A stretch of 15,246 nucleotides of DNA from JAWLFI01 sp041685645 (GTDB taxonomy: Bacteria > Bacteroidota > Bacteroidia > Chitinophagales > Saprospiraceae). Location of the stretch: the NCBI GenBank assembly GCA_041685645.1, contig JAWLFI010000051.1, positions 1 through 15,246 of the forward strand, in the 5' to 3' direction. Positions within the stretch are counted from its first letter, which is position 1; each line of letters opens with the position of its first letter. Both the position numbers and the translations under genes were made by a program. Shown one piece after another: positions 1 through 8,300 of the stretch. The notes under the pieces were generated by a model. The model had not been told where the DNA came from. It saw only the letters and a program-made list of their open reading frames with translations, and made no database searches.

Positions 1-1
1 T

Positions 2-810
2 TTCACTGTAACTGTGAATGATAATGAAGGTCCCGACTTGACTTGTCCGCAAGACTCTACCATTCAATTGGATGTAAACTGTATGGCGCAAATACCGGAT
101 GTCTCCGACTGGGTAGATTACTCAGATAACTGCACGCCATTCGACTCTATAGTGTTCACCCAATCGCCTCCAGCCGATAGTACGGTTGAAGGAGCACAAG
201 AGATTTTAGTCACAGTTACAGTTACCGATAGTGCAGGAAACAGTTCGACTTGCGATATTAATTTGATCTTCACGGATACACTGCCTGTAACCATTACCTG
301 CCCGGATGATATGATGGGCTTTTTTGATGAGAATTGTGAATACGAGCTTCCCGATTTTAGAGATAGTGCTATTGTAGTGAGTAGCTGTACTGATCCGGAT
401 AGTTCAATTATAACTCAAATACCGGCTCCACAAACCATTATTGACGGAGCTGAGATTGGGGATACGCTTATAGAAGTGATTTTGATTGTGGGGTTAAATG
501 GAGGAGCAACAGATACTTGTATGTTTGAAGTAGAAATTTTAGACACCATTCCTTCCGTGTTAACTTGCGCACCGGATATGAACATATACGTAGATGCGGA
601 CTGTGAGGCTATTGTTCCGGATCTAACGCCTGAATTAGTAGTTGAAAATAACTGTATATCCGACATTGGTTTTACAGCTGTTCAGAATCCGCCGAGTGGT
701 GATACCTTAATTGCAGGAGACACGGTTTCTGTTATGTTTACTGTCACAGTTGATAATGGGGAAATCCTAAGCTGTGAGTCTGAACTGATCGTCCTGGACA
801 CCATTTCACC
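2..810 (+). repeat. HYR super-repeat, copy A (three modules)
   Basis: This stretch encodes three HYR-like modules that recur in the same order at 1541-2349, exactly 1539 bp (513 codons) downstream and in frame. Anchors are acttgtccg at 41 and 1580, and gtcctggac at 791 and 2330. The first module is about 84% identical in protein to its copy (13 differences in 83 residues by eye). Copy A begins at or before the window edge, so its left boundary is not visible. Confidence 0.9.
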
Positions 811-3800
811 GGCCTTGGATTGTCCCGACCCGTTTAGCTTAGCACTAGATTCGAATTGCGAAGGAGAAATTCCTAATTTGCAAGACTCTATAGATGTCAG
901 CGATAATTGTACGCCTGAGCAGGAGATTGCCTATACGCAGACACCACCAGCAGGAGACCCTGTTAACGGTGTAGGAACCCAGACTGTAGTAATTACGGTG
1001 ACTGATAATGCGGGCAATATTACGACCTGTGAGGTGGAAGTTGACTTTGTTGACACGACAGCACCTGAACTCACCTGTCCGGATGATATCACCGTTGAGG
1101 GTGGTCCGGATTGCGCATACGAAGTAGAAGATTTTACAGGACAGGTAGTAGTTTCGGATAACTGTTCCAATTCAACAGAAATTACGGTGACTCAGGACCC
1201 CGCAGCAGGTGAAGAGTTGACAGGTGTAGGAACTTATGATATTACGATTACAGCGGCTGATTCCAGTGGGAATACGTCGAACTGTACATTTACAGTTGAA
1301 CTTATTGACGTCACACCACCGACCATTGAGCAGCAAGCAGATACGTCCGTGTCAACAGATCCCGGAGTTTGTGAGGCATTTGTGACCATACCGATACCTA
1401 TTGCAGAGGATAATTGTGAATTGGTAGACTTTACAAATGACTACAACAATACAAACGATGCTAGTGATACCTACCCGCAGGGAACGACAACGGTGATTTA
1501 TACAGCAACGGACGGATCGGGGAATAGCTCGACGATGAATTTCACGGTAACTGTAGAGGATGATGAAGATCCCGAATTAACTTGTCCGATAGACTCAATT
1601 ATCCCATTAGATGTAGATTGTATGGCGCAGATTCCCGACGTATCCGGCTGGGTTGATTATTCAGATAACTGTACGCCATTTGATTCAATTGAATTTGTGC
1701 AATCACCACCTGCCGACAGCACGGTTGAAGGGCCGCAAGAAATTATCGTGACAGTTACGGTTACAGATAGCACAGGAAACAGTTCAACTTGCGAAATTAA
1801 TTTGATATTTACGGACTCACTGCCAATAACGATTACCTGTCCTGATGATATGACGGAAGTGTTTGACCAGAATTGTGAGTACGAACTGCCCGATTTTCGA
1901 GATAGTGCTATTGTGGTCAGCAGTTGTGTTGACCTGGACAGTTTGACGATAACTCAAACACCAGCTCCACAAACAATTATTGACGGAGCAGAGATTGGTG
2001 ACACGACTGTAGAGGTGACTTTGATTGTAGGTTTGAATGGAGGAGATGCAGACACTTGTATGTTTTTTGTAGAGATTTTAGACACTATACCTTCTGTGTT
2101 AACTTGTGCTCCGGATACGAGCATTTTTGTGAATGCAGACTGCCAGGGCATCATTCCAGACCTGACTCCAGAGCTTTCAGTAGAGGATAACTGTATTTCT
2201 AATATAGGTTTTACCGCTGAACAGGATCCCCCCGCAGGCGGAATTCTGTTAGCAGGAGATATCGTTACAGTCACATACACCGTATTCGTCGATAATGGGG
2301 ATACACTGAGTTGCGAATCTGAACTTACTGTCCTGGACTCTATTTCACCTGAGATAAGCTGTCCTGAGGATACAGTCTTATTTCTGAATGAAAATTGCGA
2401 GTTAAGTGTGCCTGATTTTAGTGGGGAATTTATTTTAGACCCTGGCTGCGAGGATAGTTTGGCGATCGAGGTCGTGCAAAACCCAGCGCCTGGAGCGATT
2501 ATTCCCTCTTTCTCAGGAGAGGAAATTACAGTAACTCTTGTAGCTACCAATCCATTGAACAATACCGCGGATACTTGTGAATTTATAATAGAAACGCAGG
2601 ACACAATTCCTCCAACTCTCGAGTGCTCTGGAGATACAGTAATAATAGAATTGGATGCGGACTGCTCGGCAGAAGTGCCCGATCTATCTACAGAAATTAT
2701 CTCTCTTTCAGATAATTGTACCGAAGAGCAGGATATAGTGGTGAGTCAGGATCCCATTGTGGGAACTGAAATAAACTCCCCAGAAAATCCAATAGATGTT
2801 GAATTGACGGCGACAGATCAAAACGGAAATACCGCGACCTGTATTGTCACTTTGGACTTTGAAGATAATATGGCTCCTACCTTAATTTGTCCTCCGGACA
2901 CGATGGTAGCATGCGAATTTGACATTGACTCTACACAGCAATATGGCGACCCGACCGCATTTGATAACTGTTCAGATGTGACTGTTACATTTGTCAATCA
3001 GTACTTTAGTCAAAATAGTTGCACGGTGGATTCCCTAAAACGAACCTTCACGGCAGTTGATGAAAGCGGCAATGAATCCACCTGCGTTCAAACTGTTATT
3101 TTTGAAGGGAGTAATCGCGACCTGGACTCTACAGACTTTATATTTGTGGATACCGTGTTTACGGAGGACTGCGAAATGACTGACCCGGAAGATATCCCTG
3201 GATCTATTCCGGAGTTGGATCCTGATTTAGAAGTGTGCAAAGTTATTAGTACCAGCTTTGAAGATGGCCTTGTTCGGGATTCTGATTTCGGTTGTCTTGA
3301 GTTTGATCGAACCTGGACTTTAGTCGACAGTTGTGCCAATTTGAATGACCCCAATGATGGAATCTTCATATTTGACCAGTTAGTTGTTATTAACGATACG
3401 GTATCTCCGGAATTAAGTGTTCCGTTCCTGGATACCATCATTTATATTGATTCATGTGGGATTGAAGCAGAAATTAACTTTGCGTCAGCAACCGCTTCAG
3501 ATTGTGTTGGAATTGATACGATTTTCAATAACTCTCCATTTGCCGATAGCAATGCAGGGGGCGATATAAGTGGAACCTATGAAGAAGGAGCTTACGAAAT
3601 CACAATCACAGCCGTGGATTCCTGCGGGAATGAAACCGCACAACTGATTAACCTCTTTGTTACCGACACCTCAGACCTCGAATTTACTTGTACTTTCAAA
3701 GTGGAAAAGCCGTTTGATACGACTACATTCATGGTGCCCTTTTTTATAAGTGAGATGGTTGAAGGTCTGGTGAATTCATGTGGAAATGAGCCTATCGGGC

Positions 3801-5167
3801 TGATTGAGTTCTCAGTGGACCCAACAGACCCCTCAGATACGGTACTTACCGTTACTTGTGAAGATTTCGGTCCGATGGGAACGGAGTTTGTCGAAGAAGT
3901 CCCGGTTTACGCCTTTATTGACGGACAGTTAGTAGATAGCTGTACGACTATAATCGCCATTGCAGATAATGTTATTGACTGTATGATTGAAGCGATTATG
4001 GGTGGAGTTGTGGATGTGAATCAAGAGCCTTTCGAGCAAGTCGATGTGTCTGTGACCGGAAGCGATACATCTTGGTCGAGAACCAATGAAGAAGGTGATT
4101 TCGGGTTTATGGATTTACCGGGATATGGGTATTACCATTTGGAATGCGATTTTGATGGCAGTCCCTATGCGGGAATTTCCACGCTGGATTTATTACTCAT
4201 TCAGCAGCATATTTTGGGACTACAACTTTTGGAAAGTCCGTATGCTCAAATCGCGGCTGATGTGGATAAAAACAAACGCATTACGGGTAGGGATATCATC
4301 ATGTTGAGACGACTTATTCTGAGTATTGATACTGAAATGCCGATCGATAACTGGCGATTCATTCCTGAAAGTTATGAGTTTATTAATCCTGACAGGGCCT
4401 ATGCTGAGAATTATCCAGAATCTATACAAATAGAAAATCTATACGAGACGATATTAGATGCTAACTTCATAGGTGTCAAGGTAGGAGATGTGAATGGATC
4501 CATCTCTCCCAATGCCAGAGGACGATCCGGAAGCGAAGTATGGAGTGTTGAGAAAACGAGTGAAGATAAAGTTCACTTCTATGCCAATGAATCCCACGCC
4601 TTGTATGGATTTCAATTTGAAATTCCTGCTCAAAACTGGGGCAATGTCGAGATTTTGGATGGTCAAATACAAATTGAAGACTACCAGCTATCTTTTGCAA
4701 AAAATGGTAATCTCCTGCTGAGTTGGTCAGATCCTTACGGACGAAAAGTGAATTCGAGTCAACCTCTATTCTCTCTTCAGTCTGATCAAGTCTCACAGTG
4801 GTCCAACTTTGAACTTTCCGGCGAGCGCCTGGCACCGGAAGTATATTCGGGTGAGCTTAGAGATGTGAAAAGCCTGAAACTCCATTGGATTGAAGGAATT
4901 CAAAACTATGCACTGCATCAGAACCGACCGAATCCTTTTGTTGAATCCACCGTGGTGGCCTTTGAGCTTCCATCTGCTGAAGTAGTTGAGTTTACCGTTT
5001 ATGATAATACGGGACGCACCATTTTACAGGAAAAGATTCAAGGCAAAAGAGGCTATAATGAGTGGGAATTGAGATCTACTCATCTCCAACAATCCGGATC
5101 TTATTACTACACCATGAAGGCGGATAAGTTCCTGGGTAGTAAAACTCTGATACTGGTCGATCCGTAG
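2..5167 (+). CDS. Giant HYR-repeat T9SS-secreted surface protein (5' partial)
   Basis: The frame is open to the left edge, and its first codons read like the end of an HYR module, so the true start and signal peptide lie upstream. Residues below count from the GTG at 14. Residues 6-1032 hold about twelve HYR-like beta-sandwich modules of 82-90 residues, with recurring TCP, SDNC, TDSxGN and STC motifs and about four cysteines each. Residues 1033-1326 are related modules, one with an RTWTLVDSC motif. A carboxypeptidase-regulatory-like domain (1330-1384), a dockerin (1385-1440, canonical calcium loop DVDKNKRITGRD), a late GVKVGDVNG motif (1487-1495), a cohesin-like sandwich (1506-1620) and a T9SS type A tail (1635-1717, NRPNPF to KTLILVDP) follow. 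It is probably an extracellular calcium-stiffened adhesin or matrix protein; no catalytic domain is visible. The HYR and tail calls are strong; adhesion is inference. Confidence 0.93.
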   Translation, partial: FTVTVNDNEGPDLTCPQDSTIQLDVNCMAQIPDVSDWVDYSDNCTPFDSIVFTQSPPADSTVEGAQEILVTVTVTDSAGNSSTCDINLIFTDTLPVTITCPDDMMGFFDENCEYELPDFRDSAIVVSSCTDPDSSIITQIPAPQTIIDGAEIGDTLIEVILIVGLNGGATDTCMFEVEILDTIPSVLTCAPDMNIYVDADCEAIVPDLTPELVVENNCISDIGFTAVQNPPSGDTLIAGDTVSVMFTVTVDNGEILSCESELIVLDTISPALDCPDPFSLALDSNCEGEIPNLQDSIDVSDNCTPEQEIAYTQTPPAGDPVNGVGTQTVVITVTDNAGNITTCEVEVDFVDTTAPELTCPDDITVEGGPDCAYEVEDFTGQVVVSDNCSNSTEITVTQDPAAGEELTGVGTYDITITAADSSGNTSNCTFTVELIDVTPPTIEQQADTSVSTDPGVCEAFVTIPIPIAEDNCELVDFTNDYNNTNDASDTYPQGTTTVIYTATDGSGNSSTMNFTVTVEDDEDPELTCPIDSIIPLDVDCMAQIPDVSGWVDYSDNCTPFDSIEFVQSPPADSTVEGPQEIIVTVTVTDSTGNSSTCEINLIFTDSLPITITCPDDMTEVFDQNCEYELPDFRDSAIVVSSCVDLDSLTITQTPAPQTIIDGAEIGDTTVEVTLIVGLNGGDADTCMFFVEILDTIPSVLTCAPDTSIFVNADCQGIIPDLTPELSVEDNCISNIGFTAEQDPPAGGILLAGDIVTVTYTVFVDNGDTLSCESELTVLDSISPEISCPEDTVLFLNENCELSVPDFSGEFILDPGCEDSLAIEVVQNPAPGAIIPSFSGEEITVTLVATNPLNNTADTCEFIIETQDTIPPTLECSGDTVIIELDADCSAEVPDLSTEIISLSDNCTEEQDIVVSQDPIVGTEINSPENPIDVELTATDQNGNTATCIVTLDFEDNMAPTLICPPDTMVACEFDIDSTQQYGDPTAFDNCSDVTVTFVNQYFSQNSCTVDSLKRTFTAVDESGNESTCVQTVIFEGSNRDLDSTDFIFVDTVFTEDCEMTDPEDIPGSIPELDPDLEVCKVISTSFEDGLVRDSDFGCLEFDRTWTLVDSCANLNDPNDGIFIFDQLVVINDTVSPELSVPFLDTIIYIDSCGIEAEINFASATASDCVGIDTIFNNSPFADSNAGGDISGTYEEGAYEITITAVDSCGNETAQLINLFVTDTSDLEFTCTFKVEKPFDTTTFMVPFFISEMVEGLVNSCGNEPIGLIEFSVDPTDPSDTVLTVTCEDFGPMGTEFVEEVPVYAFIDGQLVDSCTTIIAIADNVIDCMIEAIMGGVVDVNQEPFEQVDVSVTGSDTSWSRTNEEGDFGFMDLPGYGYYHLECDFDGSPYAGISTLDLLLIQQHILGLQLLESPYAQIAADVDKNKRITGRDIIMLRRLILSIDTEMPIDNWRFIPESYEFINPDRAYAENYPESIQIENLYETILDANFIGVKVGDVNGSISPNARGRSGSEVWSVEKTSEDKVHFYANESHALYGFQFEIPAQNWGNVEILDGQIQIEDYQLSFAKNGNLLLSWSDPYGRKVNSSQPLFSLQSDQVSQWSNFELSGERLAPEVYSGELRDVKSLKLHWIEGIQNYALHQNRPNPFVESTVVAFELPSAEVVEFTVYDNTGRTILQEKIQGKRGYNEWELRSTHLQQSGSYYYTMKADKFLGSKTLILVDP
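1541..2349 (+). repeat. HYR super-repeat, copy B (three modules)
   Basis: This is the second copy of the block at 2-810. Similarity begins with the ttcac(t/g)gtaactgt segment and stops just after the shared atttcacc at 2342-2349, where the next modules are unrelated in detail (ISPALDC after copy A, ISPEISC after copy B). Three other HYR modules (811-1540) separate the copies, so the ancestral unit may have been six modules, or the block may have been copied without its neighbours. Confidence 0.9.
4148..4501 (+). other. Dockerin-type calcium-binding region of protein 1
   Basis: The encoded segment has a first loop-helix (DFDGSPYAGISTLD then LLLIQQHILG) that is two residues longer than a canonical loop. 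A canonical second loop follows (DVDKNKRITGRD, acidic or polar at positions 1, 3, 5, 9 and 12) with helix IIMLRRLIL. About 50 residues later comes a GVKVGDVNG motif. The same split layout occurs in the neighbouring giant gene at 9277-9615. The two genes share an identical 20-base string here (attcagcagcatattttggg at 4199 and 9322). Confidence 0.75.
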
Positions 5168-5200
5168 TCCCCTCGATAAAGTTGATGGAATACCATAATA

Positions 5201-5237
5201 ATAGGGATGGCTCAAATGAGCTGTCCCTATTTTTTTT
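5201..5237 (+). terminator. Rho-independent terminator of the HYR gene
   Basis: A 13-bp stem (5201-5213 with 5218-5230, two G-U pairs) encloses the loop aaat and runs directly into eight T residues (5230-5237). It begins 34 bases after the stop codon. It separates this gene from the next giant gene, so the two are not an obvious operon. Confidence 0.93.
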
Positions 5238-5287
5238 CATGACATATAACGATTTACACATATTTTTATAAAATTATATTATAATGC

Positions 5288-5319
5288 TTTACATATTAAG
5301 GAAAAATGTAATATATTTG
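5288..5319 (+). promoter_or_regulatory. Candidate Bacteroidota-type promoter of the 1644-residue gene
   Basis: TATATTTG at 5312-5319 is a perfect match to the Bacteroidota -7 element TAnnTTTG. Twenty bases upstream, TTTA (5288-5291) matches three of four bases of the -33 TTTG element. Transcription would start near 5326, leaving a leader of about 70 bases. The leader contains a small hairpin (gcagt/actgc, 5352-5364) and no Shine-Dalgarno sequence before the ATG at 5395, as is usual in this phylum. Confidence 0.65.
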
Positions 5320-5394
5320 ACCTAAGTCCAACCACAAGACTAAAAACAGTAGCAGTAGAACTGCAAATTTTAACGACGACTAAAACACTAGATT

Positions 5395-8300
5395 ATGAAT
5401 TTTAAAATTCTACTAGCTTTGCTAGTTATGGGTGGACTATGCTATATGGTTCCCCTCAATGCGCAATGCGATTGTCTCACTTCTAATAATCCGGAAATTA
5501 GCCCCATGGCTGACCTGACCATTTGCCAGGGAGATACGACTCAGCTTGAGGCTGTGGTTCTGCCGGGTTCGATTTCATCCTTTCCCGATGCTTATTTTAT
5601 TGAACGAGATACGACGCGAGTCGCTCAACAAGTTGTCAAATACAATACCTCTTCCGGTTTGGATACTTCGGAGGATATCTCTTCTTTGGATGCTGTATTT
5701 GGCGGGAGTACTTTCAAAGGGGACTCTCTATTCTATTTGATTCGACCCAATATCCTTGTTAAAACTCAACCTGATTCTTTGCCTTCGTCCCTTGACACTC
5801 TGTCTTACCCCGATGCCCGCAGCGGTCAATTATGGGTAGGACTTAGCTACGATGATGCGACAGGCTCATTTTATGCACTTTCGAATCGAAATAATCAAAG
5901 CCTCAGTCTTCTGTATTCTTTAGATGAGACAACGGGAGATACTATTTTACTGACAACGCTGCCACATGGCATGCGCTGGTTAACATCAGATGGTGATGGT
6001 ACTCTATTTGCCGGCAACTCCAGGACGGATAGTTTGTACAGCATTGATGCCACAAGTGGAATAGTGGAAGCAGTTGGACCCTTTGGACTTAACTCGTTGG
6101 CTTGTCAGGGAGCTGATTTTGACCAAACTTCGGGTGAACTCTACGGTCTGTTTTATACAGAAGATGACGAATCCGTATTGGGTTTCATTAATTCTAGTGA
6201 TGGCTCTTTCTGTGCATTTGATACAGTTGGAGTAGAAATGGCCTGCCCGCTGTCCATCCGGAATTCTACCATTGAAAATGCTCAATTTTCTTTCTCATGG
6301 TCTCCGATTGATAGCCTGTCTAGCGGTGAGATCTCTGACCCCTTAGCCTGGCCAAGTGACACGACGACCTACACCGTTACAGTGACGGACGTTTGCGGCA
6401 ACTCCTCAACAGAATCAGTTACGGTAAACGTGGTGCAAGCACCTGACCCCCTAAATTCTCAGGCCTGTCTGTCTGATGTCAATATTTATCTCGGTCAGGA
6501 CTGTTCTGCGGAGGTCACCCCGGATGCTTTATTAACACCCGACTATCACTGTCCCAATGAATTTTACGAAGTGACCATTGATGGACGGCCGGAGCCCATT
6601 GTGGATGGCGGAGATATTGGCACCACTGTTGAAGCGACGGTACAGCCCATGGGTGGGGGTAATTCTTGTACTTCTAATGTAACGGTAAATGATGACCTGC
6701 CTCCTTCTATTGTCAATTGCGAGGATGTTACCCTATCATTTTCGGACTTAGTGCCTGAATTTGAAGCGGAAGACAACTGCGATCCCAATCCAACAGTTAC
6801 AAATGTGTCAATAGAATTTACAGATACAGTTTCATGCAATACACCTTTCCTTTACGCGGCAACTCAAACAGGCTTTGCCACCGATGCCTCCGGAAATCAG
6901 AGTGACAATTGCGAAAGAACTATTTATTTTTCTGCCCCAACGGCGGATGAAATCACTTTCCCCGACTCTTTGTCCGAGGCAACGGGAAACTTCATAAGTT
7001 GTGATGAAACATTCCCTACAACGGCAAACGGCATTTACCCTACACCTTCGTTTTCAGGAGTGCCAATGATCAATGGTTTTGCCATATCTGACTATCCACC
7101 GGAAGTACCCATTGATGTAAACATGGAAGATATTCCATTGGTGACTAATCAACCTTGTAAAGTCTCATTCCTGAGAGTATGGAATGTCATTGTTTGGGAC
7201 TGCAATGAGGCGGATACAGTGGCCAGCTATCAGCAATTGATTCAGATATTAGACAAGGAAGGACCGACTTTTGACCTGCCACAAATCGATACACTATCTA
7301 CGAACAATAACTCCGATTGCTCGGCGTCTGTCACGCTGCCCTATCCGTCAAATGCAAATGATAATTGCACAGATATCGATCGAGTATCAGTGACCTATGG
7401 CATGAATACCATTCCTGATCTCATGCAGGGAGGAGCCACAGTAGAACTTCCTTTGGGACAAACGGAAGTCATTTACAGAGTGTATGATGAATGTCTCAAC
7501 AGCACTCTGGATACTTTAACCCTCACCGTAATTGATGAGAATGAACCAACAGTGGTTTGTCGCTCTCCCAACGTTGGATTGAACACCTCAGGGCCAACCC
7601 GGGTCTATGCCCAATCTTTCGACGATGGCTCTTTTGATGATTGTGGATCTATTACGCTGGAGGTAGCTCGTATGACGCCCGCTTGCAATTACGATGACTC
7701 CTTCGGCCCTTTCCTCGAATTTACTTGTTGTGATGTTGGCGATGATGTCGACGTTATACTCAGAGCAACTGATGAAGCTGGCAATGTCAATATTTGTATG
7801 ACGACGATTGAAGTTCAGGATAAATCAGATCCGGAAATTGTCGCTCCGGATGATATCACAGTGAGTTGCGAATATCCGGTGGACTTTTCTGACCTTTCGG
7901 TTTTCGGAAAGGTAGTTACCACCGATGACATCAATGCGGTGAATAATCGATCGCTAGAACCCGATGTGGAAGAAATCATTTTGACTGACCCGGGCGTTGA
8001 TCCGGTGGGCCCAACTGTTTACGGACTCGATGGCGTTGCCTATGACAATTGCGATTTCACCATTGATGAAAATTATCAGGTGGAAGATTTAGGTTGTAAT
8101 TCATATATGATTGAACGCACCTTCGAGGTAGTGGCTAATGGGATAGTTGGTGATTCTGCCACTCAGCTAATTTACGTGCAAAATATTGCCGAATTTAGTG
8201 AGGCGGATATCACTTGGCCAAAAGACACAATGTTAGTCAATGCTTGTAATGGTGTAGATACTCATCCGGATAGCTTAGATGAGCCTCATGCATATCCTCG

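Noticed and set aside
14..16. GTG at 14 as the true start of the first gene
   Set aside because: The codons before it (FTVT) continue the same HYR pattern found before copy B at 1541, and no signal peptide follows the GTG, so the gene begins upstream of the window.
4086..4307. Plus-strand frame inside the dockerin-coding region
   Set aside because: It is a shadow of the conserved dockerin frame, with no domain and no start context.
5024..5261. Minus-strand frames over the end of the first gene and its terminator
   Set aside because: They are antisense to the conserved T9SS tail and cross a strong terminator; no protein similarity is visible.
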